A stretch of DNA of 16,629 nt. Source: Euryarchaeota archaeon TMED117 (GTDB taxonomy: Archaea > Thermoplasmatota > Poseidoniia > Poseidoniales > Poseidoniaceae). A program made the translations under genes and the position numbers. How positions within the stretch are numbered: the first letter of the stretch is position 1; every line of letters starts with the position of its first letter. Under the pieces are notes generated by a model. That model made no database searches, was not told the origin of the DNA, and saw nothing but the letters and a program-made list of their open reading frames with translations. Location: contig NHFS02000039.1 of assembly GCA_002171315.2 (NCBI GenBank), positions 1-16,629 of the forward strand, given 5' to 3'. Shown here piece after piece: positions 1 through 6,490 of this stretch.

Positions 1-1
1 C

Positions 2-15
2 GGAGGCATTCCTCC
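2..15. repeat. Short perfect inverted repeat at the window start
   Basis: GGAGG and CCTCC flank a 4-base loop (CATT), directly before the AGGTGA ribosome binding site (16-21) of the first gene. It could form a small hairpin in the leader or at the end of an upstream gene that lies outside the window. There is no U-tract, so it does not look like an intrinsic terminator. No function is assigned. Confidence 0.4.
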
Positions 16-25
16 AGGTGAGTAA

Positions 26-796
26 ATGACTGAAGAAGGGACAATCACACCAGAGATTCAAATCAATCAACTTGAAGACGCTTTAGCAACGGAAACAGAC
101 CGTTTGAAGAAGCTCTTCGCTGCATACGAAGCGCAAGAAAAAGAACTTGTAGATGCTCGTGCAGAAATCGAAGTTCTCGAGAAAGAAATTATCGATAAAG
201 AAATCGAGCGAGAAGCACAAGAATCACTTATCGCAGAAAAAGATTTCAGAATTCGTGAACTTGAAATGAAGGCTACAAAGGCCGACAAGCGCGTTGAACA
301 TCTTCAGCCGGCTCTCCAGACAATGGAAGAGAAATACTCACGTGAGAAAGATCGTCTCGGCAAAGTCTTCGGTATTGCAGAAGAACTCGATAACGATTTG
401 AAACTTGCAGTTACTGAAATGAAAGCAAGAGATGACTGGTATGTCTCTCACATGACGCTCTTCGAAGATCTAAACAAAGCCATTAAGGAACGATATGAGA
501 TGATTGAACGAGCAGTTGAATCTGAACGACAATCTCAACACATGTCTCGTGCATTCACAGAACGAATGGACGAGATGGTAGAAGCCAGAGCAGAAGAAAT
601 GGCGAATGAAGAACCTGAAGCACCAACTGAAGAAACAGGTGAGTCAGAAGAAGTCGCCGAAGAACCATCTTCCGAAGAACCAGCCGAAGAAACCGAAGAG
701 GAAACTCCTGAGGAATCCGTTGAAGAAGAAGCCGCAGAAACTTCTGAAGAACCTGCAACATGGAACGCTGATGTCGATCCATGGGCAGACAACTGA
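26..796 (+). CDS. Coiled-coil protein with acidic low-complexity C-terminal tail
   Basis: A 256-residue protein I cannot assign to a named family. Residues about 10-190 are highly charged, heptad-like and helical, rich in E, K, R and A with few prolines, which predicts a long coiled coil. Residues about 194-244 are a Glu/Pro/Ser/Thr-rich tail. The last residues read ATWNADVDPWADN, a short hydrophobic island after the acidic tail. There is no signal peptide or membrane segment, so it is probably cytoplasmic. The ATG at 26 is supported by AGGTGA at 16-21 with a 4-base spacer. The stop codon overlaps the ribosome binding site of the decarboxylase gene, so the two are almost certainly co-transcribed. 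A scaffold or membrane-associated structural role is possible but is inference only. Confidence 0.85.
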   Translation: MTEEGTITPEIQINQLEDALATETDRLKKLFAAYEAQEKELVDARAEIEVLEKEIIDKEIEREAQESLIAEKDFRIRELEMKATKADKRVEHLQPALQTMEEKYSREKDRLGKVFGIAEELDNDLKLAVTEMKARDDWYVSHMTLFEDLNKAIKERYEMIERAVESERQSQHMSRAFTERMDEMVEARAEEMANEEPEAPTEETGESEEVAEEPSSEEPAEETEEETPEESVEEEAAETSEEPATWNADVDPWADN

Positions 797-802
797 GGTG
801 AT
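795..802 (+). promoter_or_regulatory. Ribosome binding site GAGGTGAT deciding the decarboxylase start
   Basis: GAGGTGAT overlaps the stop codon of the coiled-coil gene. It lies 5 bases before GTG 808 but overlaps TTG 802, so it favours GTG 808 as the start. The same core with 3-5 base spacers precedes the starts at 26, 2948 and 3230. Confidence 0.7.
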
Positions 803-807
803 TGAAG

Positions 808-1659
808 GTGGGAGGCCTCGCCCAAGGGGGTCATGCGCCAGTTGGCACATTTCTAATTGCAGGCATTGCAATTCTTGTAGGCGGTATTTATCTTGATCCA
901 TTGTACGGACTCATGCCTTTGGCTGGAGTACTTTGCTTGATGATTTCAGTATTCTTTGCCAATTTTTGGAGAGATCCTGACCGACCCATTCCTCAAGATG
1001 CAGGAATCCTTGTTTCGCCAGCAGATGGGCACGTGATGTTTGTGCGCAGAGAGCGAGCAACAGGGCGACGTCCTTCGAAAGCAGAGCGAGAAACCTCATC
1101 AATTGAAACTGATGTCCATACAGGTGACTGGTTCCCTCAAGCATGTGATAATCCACTTGAATTCACAACTGAACAACGATTTGAACCAGCAGATACGTCA
1201 GGTCCAAATGACGTCTGGAGGGTTGCCATTTTTATGTCTCCACTCGATGTCCACGTCAACCGAGTTCCTCTCAGTTCAACGATTGTTGCAATGGAACACA
1301 GGACTGGAAAGGGACGTCGAAGAGGACCTTTCGCAGCAGCATTCCGTAAAGAAAGCGAATACAATGAGCGTGTTCGAACGGTTTTGGAAGGTGAAGATGG
1401 AGGTAGAATCGAAGTCATGCAAATTTCAGGGGCACTCGCCAGAACGATTGTTCCATGGACAGGTATTGGCGATTCACTCCGCCGTGGCGAGCGTTACGGT
1501 ATGATTCGATTAGGAAGTCGAGTTGATGTTCGGGTTCCAGCATCACTTTACACACCGAATGTAATTTCAGCCGAGGATGGCGATTCAGCATATCCGAAAG
1601 GCCAATTCATCAAAGCAGGATTGGATATCATCTTCAAACCTATAATGGAAGAAGAGTAA
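808..1659 (+). CDS. psd: Phosphatidylserine/archaetidylserine decarboxylase proenzyme, membrane-anchored
   Basis: Decarboxylates the serine head group of phosphatidyl- or archaetidylserine to ethanolamine at the cytoplasmic membrane. Counting from TTG 802, two membrane helices lie at about 14-30 and 35-54, followed by the family motifs FWRDPDRPIP (55-64), SPADG (72-76, Asp75), SPLDVHVNR (146-154, His151) and RLGSRVDV (236-243). In this family the chain cuts itself between Gly238 and Ser239 (Ser codon 1516-1518), turning Ser239 into the pyruvoyl group. The stretch between SPADG and SPLDVH is about 70 residues, longer than I recall for compact archaeal members, and is basic then acidic. GTG 808 is chosen because GAGGTGAT (795-802) is well spaced for it; TTG 802 would add two residues. 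Whether the lipid is ester- or ether-linked cannot be told from the sequence. It sits between the coiled-coil gene and RaSEA. Confidence 0.9.
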   Translation: MGGLAQGGHAPVGTFLIAGIAILVGGIYLDPLYGLMPLAGVLCLMISVFFANFWRDPDRPIPQDAGILVSPADGHVMFVRRERATGRRPSKAERETSSIETDVHTGDWFPQACDNPLEFTTEQRFEPADTSGPNDVWRVAIFMSPLDVHVNRVPLSSTIVAMEHRTGKGRRRGPFAAAFRKESEYNERVRTVLEGEDGGRIEVMQISGALARTIVPWTGIGDSLRRGERYGMIRLGSRVDVRVPASLYTPNVISAEDGDSAYPKGQFIKAGLDIIFKPIMEEE

Positions 1660-1678
1660 TCTCAAGGAGAGAGGAAAA

Positions 1679-2845
1679 ATGCTAGACCGTCATTCTTCAA
1701 CGCTCCTAGGAGGAGATGAAAAGAGTCTGAAAATTCACGACTTGGTCAAAGCCCCTGCAAATACTCCTTGGGCCAAGGAGCGTCAGCAGTCTTGGGATGC
1801 CAGCAAACCTGCAACCGTTTATCATACCCCTGAAATGACTGCAGATGGTGAGCCCTGTACGGCAGTCACAGTAATCTTACGAACCAAAGGATGCCATTGG
1901 TGGTGGTCCTCTGGATGTACGTTTTGCGGTTATTTTAATGACACACGAGATGATGTGACAAGCGAAGATCTGCACGCTCAATGGAATGAAGCCAAAAGAA
2001 AATACAATGATTTTGACGGTCACTCGATGGTGAAAGTCTATACTTCAGGCTCGTTACTTGAAGACCGAGAAATACCAGTAGATTTCCAAGAAACCGTCCT
2101 GACAGACTGCCATTCTCTTGGGAAGGAACTCATCGTTGAAAGCCGTACTGAGCAACTCACAGACGAAAAGTTAGCATGGGCTTCAAGCATAAATCCGTCA
2201 TTTACAGTAGCGATTGGCTTAGAAGCATACGACGACGAAGTACTCCGTTTTCACGTCAACAAAGGATTCTCTGTTGCATCTTGGGACAGAGCTGTCGAAC
2301 GTCTCGAAAAATATAATTTGAGAATTAAGACTTATCTGATGTTCAAGCCCCCGTTCATGAGTGAAGCCGATGCGCTCGATCATTGCGTAAAGTGGATTGA
2401 AGCCGTCGCTGAAAAGAGTGATGAAATCTCAATAAATCCAATGAATATTCAACGTGGGACAGTGATCGACCGTCTCCATCGACATCAAGAATACAGACCT
2501 CCCTGGCTTTGGTCATTGGTTGAACTTATTCAGAAAAGCCATCATATTGTTCATCCTAAAGGTGGAATGAATGGCGATGAAGACCAAATTTCACGTCTTA
2601 TTATCCATCCAACTGCTGGGGGCAAAATTAGGGGCTCTCACAACTGTGGTGAATGCGATGCAGAGGTAGTAGCAGCGATTGAAAGATATGCTGTTTCAGG
2701 TTCTTTGGAAGAATTTACAGGTATTGATTGCGATTGCAAATCCCTTTGGCGGAAGGAATTAGAAAATGATCGTGCAATACCAGTTCCATTAGGGACCTCT
2801 CGACAAAGAAGGGGTTCTATTATCGAAATGCTCCGCTCATCTTGA
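1679..2845 (+). CDS. raSEA: Archaeosine biosynthesis radical SAM protein RaSEA
   Basis: With ArcS, RaSEA completes archaeosine (G+) at position 15 of archaeal tRNA: ArcS attaches lysine to preQ0 in the tRNA and RaSEA cleaves the adduct by radical SAM chemistry. The 388-residue product has the family N-terminal signature ILRTKGCHWWWSSGCTFCGY (66-85), whose Cys72, Cys80 and Cys83 (CX7CX2C) should bind the 4Fe-4S cluster. A TIM-barrel-like core follows, with GLEAYDDEVL at 180-189. The C-terminal Cys cluster of the family is also present: HNCGECD (321-327) and DCDCKSLW (350-357). Length and motif order fit a complete enzyme. AAGGAGAGAGG at 1664-1674 lies just before the ATG, 19 bases after the decarboxylase stop. 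ArcS and the preQ0 genes are not in the window. This gene is a strong archaeal marker. Confidence 0.9.
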   Translation: MLDRHSSTLLGGDEKSLKIHDLVKAPANTPWAKERQQSWDASKPATVYHTPEMTADGEPCTAVTVILRTKGCHWWWSSGCTFCGYFNDTRDDVTSEDLHAQWNEAKRKYNDFDGHSMVKVYTSGSLLEDREIPVDFQETVLTDCHSLGKELIVESRTEQLTDEKLAWASSINPSFTVAIGLEAYDDEVLRFHVNKGFSVASWDRAVERLEKYNLRIKTYLMFKPPFMSEADALDHCVKWIEAVAEKSDEISINPMNIQRGTVIDRLHRHQEYRPPWLWSLVELIQKSHHIVHPKGGMNGDEDQISRLIIHPTAGGKIRGSHNCGECDAEVVAAIERYAVSGSLEEFTGIDCDCKSLWRKELENDRAIPVPLGTSRQRRGSIIEMLRSS

Positions 2846-2947
2846 AACACCAAATATACAGCCTCGTTCAATGGATGGACGAGTGAATGTTTATCACCAC
2901 GTTTCAAGTCGCAAACATGTCCATCTCGGATTCATTTAGGTGATGCA
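2846..2947 (+). promoter_or_regulatory. Intergenic spacer with possible promoter and paired inverted repeats
   Basis: This is the largest gap in the plus cluster and the likeliest place for an internal promoter. AAATATAC at 2852-2859 is a weak match to an archaeal TATA box; a start about 25 bases later would leave a leader of about 65 bases. Two perfect inverted repeats interlock: CTTGAAAC (2841-2848) with GTTTCAAG (2901-2908), and GATGGAC (2874-2880) with GTCCATC (2919-2925). An in-frame 22-codon reading frame (2871-2939) ends in the ribosome binding site of the next gene. None of these is proven functional. Confidence 0.35.
2938..2944 (+). promoter_or_regulatory. Ribosome binding site AGGTGAT of the small membrane protein
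   Basis: AGGTGAT sits 3 bases before ATG 2948 and fixes the start of the 90-residue protein. It resembles the sites at 16-21, 795-802 and 3219-3225, so this genome appears to use leadered, Shine-Dalgarno-dependent initiation inside its gene clusters. Confidence 0.7.
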
Positions 2948-3220
2948 ATGTCGAATAGTACAGAACTCCCCGATGCAGTCATAGGAACTGCAGAACCATC
3001 GTCCAGTCGAATTATGTTGGTTTTACTCTCAGTAGTAGCTATTGGCATGTTCGGCCTCTTTAGCACAATCTTTGGTTGGGACAACATCCCGGTCATTGGA
3101 GACGTCGTCCCATTAATGTCAAATCTTGGTGGCTCAGGAATATGGTATTACCTTCTTGGATTTATCATTGGTATTGGAGCAATTGTCTCCACATTAGCGG
3201 GAGAGGTAATCTCGGAGTAG
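2948..3220 (+). CDS. Small two-helix membrane protein
   Basis: A 90-residue protein with no family I recognise. Residues 1-20 are polar (Ser/Thr/Pro/Glu), and two hydrophobic helices lie at about 21-43 and 64-84, joined by a loop containing GWDNIPVIGD. The short C-terminus is acidic (GEVISE). The strong ribosome binding site at 2938-2944 supports the ATG. Only 9 bases separate its stop from the start of the large membrane protein, whose own AGGTGAT (3219-3225) overlaps this gene's stop codon, so the two are very likely co-translated. Small hydrophobic proteins in this position are often accessory subunits of the adjacent polytopic protein; that role is inference here. Confidence 0.8.
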   Translation: MSNSTELPDAVIGTAEPSSSRIMLVLLSVVAIGMFGLFSTIFGWDNIPVIGDVVPLMSNLGGSGIWYYLLGFIIGIGAIVSTLAGEVISE

Positions 3221-3225
3221 GTGAT
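3219..3225 (+). promoter_or_regulatory. Ribosome binding site AGGTGAT of the EF-hand membrane protein
   Basis: AGGTGAT overlaps the TAG stop of the two-helix protein and lies 4 bases before ATG 3230. It fixes the start of the 654-residue protein and ties its translation to the upstream gene. Confidence 0.7.
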
Positions 3226-3229
3226 TTAG

Positions 3230-5194
3230 ATGGAAGCAGTTTTTATCGCATTATTTTTCTTCTTTACTATAGTCGGTTTTTCAACATTTTATCTCCAAAA
3301 AGGAATTGGTACAATGGCCGACCCAATGCGCCAATTCGGCCTATTTCTCCTCAATAAAGCACCAGCAGGTATTGTTGATCTTTTCAATGATGAGAAAGGA
3401 AGCGGGGCTAAGACTTGGATGAATCTCGGAATGATTTGGCTCACTCTTGCAGGTATCGGAACGTTCCTTTCCCTCTGGCATGATTATGATGGCAGTGCGC
3501 TTGATTCTCTTGCTAGTATCGGGTGGTCATACGATGACGGCAGCGCTCTGGATACCTTTGTTAATGCAACATTAATCACAGGATTGTTCTCGATTCTACT
3601 CGGTGGAGGCCTTGTCGCTGTTGCACGAAGTGGAGCAGGAAAAATGGCTAGCGAATCAAATGCGAGTTTGACGGCACTTCTCTTCAGCGTCCTTACTGCA
3701 ACAGCTCTTCTCCTTCCAACAATTCTTGGCCTTCTGGCCGACCTTAGCGCAGAGAACGAAACACTTCTCCAAGATTTATTCATGCATTCCCTGCGTGCCT
3801 TCATCATCATTGCAGTCATGATCAATGTTCTGCTTACAGTCGCTCAACGTAAGGGCGAAACAATTCAAGCAAGCAATTGGTTTGTCTTCATGGCTCTTGC
3901 CTCTTTCATCTTTGGCTCACAATTCCGCTTCTTTGGAGAGTTAGCTGACTCCACCCAAGTTGTTTGGCTTGGAGAAAGAATGACGCAATCATGGGTTATG
4001 ATTTCGCTTTTCTTTGCAGTTGCATACCACCTTGTTCCACGTGCAGCAAGTCGCCCAATCTGGTCCGATTCAATGACAAAAGCAAGCATGTTTCTTCTTT
4101 TCATTACCCTCCCTCCATTTATGATGAGTTCTGCTGACGCAGGAACACTCCTTGAGAATCTGGGCGCTATTCTAATGACGCTCGCCCTCCTTCCTATCTT
4201 TGCTGGGTCGGTCAACATCATCATGACTGCAGCAGGGAACGCTACAGGCATAGTTGCTCGTCCAGGAGCTATGGCAGCAACACTGGCAATGATTGCTTTC
4301 CCAATCTTTGCTATTGGCGGCTACTTCACCTCTCTGGATGTTTTCATCGGTTTGGGAACACTCAATGATATGGCTACAACCGTCGATATTGGACTCCTCT
4401 GGACTGTGGGCGGCCTCATGGCAGTTGCCTGTATTTGTGAATCATATCCGCTTGCTGCAAATCGTCAGTTATCATCTCCTTCTTCCGCTTCTCTTACCAT
4501 GCTCTTGGTTGCCTTTGGCGGGATCACATCGACGGTTGCAAAGATTATGGGAGACTTTACCGAAAAGGCCCTTCTTGATTCTGGAAGCGAAGATGTAGTA
4601 ATGACAGATGGTGGTTTTAGCCTTACAGCAGCCGTTCTCTTTTACATCACTTCAATTGGAATTATCCTCCTCTTCATGAATCTCATTCGAACTTCGATTG
4701 GAGGTATGAAGAACGATACGACCGCTTCGACAACCTCTGATATCTCACGATATTCGCTTCAAACTGGTGAATCCTCAATTCGTAAACTCCTGCAACGTGG
4801 AGTTGGCGTTGACACAGTTCTCGTAGTTGGAGAAGACGTTGAAGACGAAGGTGGAGTCGAAATAATTGAAGTCTCCTCCACACTTCACAATGATGAAATT
4901 ACAGAATTCCCAGTCGTGAAAACAGAACTTGAGATGCTTTCTGATTATTTGGCAAAGAAAGAAATGACTATCTTCGAATTCTTCAGATCAATTGATTTGG
5001 ATGATTCAGGAAACATCGATGGATTTGAACTACAACAAGCACTCATGAACTCAAATATTGCAGATCTCCCTCCATGGGACGTATTGAAACTCATGGAAAT
5101 GATTGACCTCGATGGCGATGGGCGGATCAACTTACCAGAGTTGGATATTGCAATTGCGCGTGTTCGACCACAACCACTCTCTGAAGAAGAGTGA
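3230..5194 (+). CDS. Heme-copper-oxidase-like membrane protein lacking ligand histidines, with C-terminal EF-hand pair
   Basis: A 654-residue protein with about 13 predicted helices: one at 1-22, then twelve between about 62 and 487. The order and some residues recall CcoN-type heme-copper oxidase subunit I. YHLVPRAASRPIWSD (266-280) resembles the YYFLPKxxxRPVYS segment after helix 6. LGAILMTLALLPIFAGSVNI (311-330), continuing to MTAAG (336), matches helix 8 of CcoN at the P, G, N, MT and G positions. The helix-2 HTNAVIFG motif corresponds to FVNATLITG (110-118). The six conserved heme and CuB histidines are absent: the protein has only His84, His186, His267 and His553. A linker (493-575) leads to two canonical 12-residue EF-hand loops, Asp589-Glu600 (DLDDSGNIDGFE) and Asp626-Glu637 (DLDGDGRINLPE). 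If oxidase topology is kept, the EF-hands face the cytoplasm. Oxidase kinship is my reading from remembered sequences; membrane and EF-hand calls are direct. It is not a working oxidase, and its role is unknown. Confidence 0.85.
   Translation: MEAVFIALFFFFTIVGFSTFYLQKGIGTMADPMRQFGLFLLNKAPAGIVDLFNDEKGSGAKTWMNLGMIWLTLAGIGTFLSLWHDYDGSALDSLASIGWSYDDGSALDTFVNATLITGLFSILLGGGLVAVARSGAGKMASESNASLTALLFSVLTATALLLPTILGLLADLSAENETLLQDLFMHSLRAFIIIAVMINVLLTVAQRKGETIQASNWFVFMALASFIFGSQFRFFGELADSTQVVWLGERMTQSWVMISLFFAVAYHLVPRAASRPIWSDSMTKASMFLLFITLPPFMMSSADAGTLLENLGAILMTLALLPIFAGSVNIIMTAAGNATGIVARPGAMAATLAMIAFPIFAIGGYFTSLDVFIGLGTLNDMATTVDIGLLWTVGGLMAVACICESYPLAANRQLSSPSSASLTMLLVAFGGITSTVAKIMGDFTEKALLDSGSEDVVMTDGGFSLTAAVLFYITSIGIILLFMNLIRTSIGGMKNDTTASTTSDISRYSLQTGESSIRKLLQRGVGVDTVLVVGEDVEDEGGVEIIEVSSTLHNDEITEFPVVKTELEMLSDYLAKKEMTIFEFFRSIDLDDSGNIDGFELQQALMNSNIADLPPWDVLKLMEMIDLDGDGRINLPELDIAIARVRPQPLSEEE
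4994..5140 (+). other. EF-hand calcium-binding pair (domain within the 3230-5194 gene)
   Basis: Two 12-residue loops, coded by 4994-5029 and 5105-5140, each carry Asp at positions 1 and 3, Asp/Ser at 5, Gly at 6, Ile at 8 and Glu at 12. Helical flanks (EFFRSI; ELQQALMN; VLKLMEMI; ELDIAIARV) complete two helix-loop-helix units 37 residues apart, the normal spacing for a paired EF-hand domain. Both loops have every residue needed to bind calcium. Confidence 0.9.
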
Positions 5195-6489
5195 TTCTAG
5201 GCGGGTTGTCCGTGCGAATTGGATTGGTCGGCAAACCCAATGTAGGGAAGTCAACGTTCTTCGCAGCATCTACGCTTATCCCCGTAGATATTGCAAATTA
5301 TCCATTTTGTACGATAGACCCTAATGTTGGTATTTCGTTCATTCCAAGCCGCCTTCCATGCCCATGCGGTGAATTACGTGCTCGTTTAGAAGAAGAAGGA
5401 AGAGTTGAACTCTCATCTGAAAGAGGTGGAAGTATCTGCACTCCTCGTACAGGTTCCTGTGAGAATTATCAACGATATGTCCCCTGTATGCTCGTCGATG
5501 TTGCAGGGCTTGTCCCAGGAGCAAGCGAAGGAAGAGGAAGGGGTAACGCTTTCCTATCAGATCTTGCAGAATGTCATGCTCTTATCCAAGTAATTGATGT
5601 TGCAGGAACAACAGATGCAGAAGGCAATCCTGTAGGGACAGGAAAATCAAAACAAGAGGCAATTGACCAAGCACTAGCCGAAGTCTCCTTTCTAACAAAT
5701 GAATTAGACGCTTGGGTATTGAGTCTTCTGAAAGATGGTTGGGTTCGAGGAGCACGTAAAATACAAGCTGAAGGGGTGAAAGGTTTCGTCCAATTCCTAC
5801 ATGACCGCCTCTCGGGATTGGGAGCAACCCAAAGCATCTGCCAACGTTCGTTCGACTCTTTTTTCTCACAACATGGAGATATGACCTCGCCATGGGACTG
5901 GTCAGATGACATCCTAGGGATTCTAGCATCATCGGTTCGAAACCATCTCTTCCCACTGTTCATTGCAGGAAACAAAGCAGATCTTGCACCAGAGGGTGTT
6001 ATTGAACATTTATCCGAAGTCATACCTCAATTCATCCCATGTTCTGCAGAGACTGAGTTTGCACTACGTAAGGCGAATGAAGCAGGATTCATTGAATATT
6101 CTTCAGGAGATTCAGCCTTTACCATTCCAGATCAAAGTGTTCTCAATGAAGCGCAAGCAAAAGGATTGGAGGTGCTCCAACAGAGGTTGACGAACATGGG
6201 GGGGACAGGAATTAACAAATTACTCGATAGAGTTCTGTTTGATGAACTCGATCGAATTGTGGTCTATCCTGTACAAGATGAGTCACATTGGACTGATGGC
6301 GATGGAAATGTGCTTCCAGATGCTCTCGTTGTCGAATCGAATATTCAAGCAAAAGAACTAGCATACAAAGTTCACAGTGATCTTGGTGATGGTTTCATCA
6401 AAGGTGTAGACGGCCGCACTCGTCGAATCGTTGGAGCAGAACACGAACTATCAGATGGTGATGTTCTGCGCATTCATTCAAAGTCATGA
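5191..6489 (+). CDS. ychF: YchF/OLA1-like translation-associated GTPase with TGS domain
   Basis: An Obg-superfamily P-loop NTPase of the archaeal YchF type, thought to act with ribosomes. It shows G1 GKPNVGKST (14-22), a Cys-rich insert (CPC at 57-59, CTPRTGSC at 83-90, Cys99), G3 DVAG (103-106) followed by LVPGASEGRGRGNAFLSDL, and G4 NKAD (261-264). NKAD predicts GTP use, unlike bacterial and eukaryotic YchF/OLA1, where the motif is altered and ATP is used. A C-terminal TGS domain (about 353-430) is probably RNA- or ribosome-binding. GTG 5191 overlaps the upstream stop by four bases (GTGA), which would couple translation. GTG 5212 is a real alternative: it starts MRIGLVGKPN, as family members do, and has AGGCGGGT (5199-5206) 5 bases upstream. 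The gene ends one base from a convergent gene. Confidence 0.92.
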   Translation: MILGGLSVRIGLVGKPNVGKSTFFAASTLIPVDIANYPFCTIDPNVGISFIPSRLPCPCGELRARLEEEGRVELSSERGGSICTPRTGSCENYQRYVPCMLVDVAGLVPGASEGRGRGNAFLSDLAECHALIQVIDVAGTTDAEGNPVGTGKSKQEAIDQALAEVSFLTNELDAWVLSLLKDGWVRGARKIQAEGVKGFVQFLHDRLSGLGATQSICQRSFDSFFSQHGDMTSPWDWSDDILGILASSVRNHLFPLFIAGNKADLAPEGVIEHLSEVIPQFIPCSAETEFALRKANEAGFIEYSSGDSAFTIPDQSVLNEAQAKGLEVLQQRLTNMGGTGINKLLDRVLFDELDRIVVYPVQDESHWTDGDGNVLPDALVVESNIQAKELAYKVHSDLGDGFIKGVDGRTRRIVGAEHELSDGDVLRIHSKS

Positions 6490-6490
6490 A

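Noticed and set aside
535..901. Long open frames opposite to and overlapping the acidic tail of the coiled-coil gene
   Set aside because: They arise from the biased GAA/GAG codons; the antisense products are Ser-rich or Leu-rich with no domain and no ribosome binding site.
1040..1504. 154-codon frame inside the decarboxylase gene
   Set aside because: It overlaps all catalytic motifs of the decarboxylase in another frame and its product has no recognisable motif.
3230..5194. Functional terminal oxidase subunit I
   Set aside because: Only three histidines lie in the membrane part and none fits a ligand position, so hemes and CuB could not be held in the known way.
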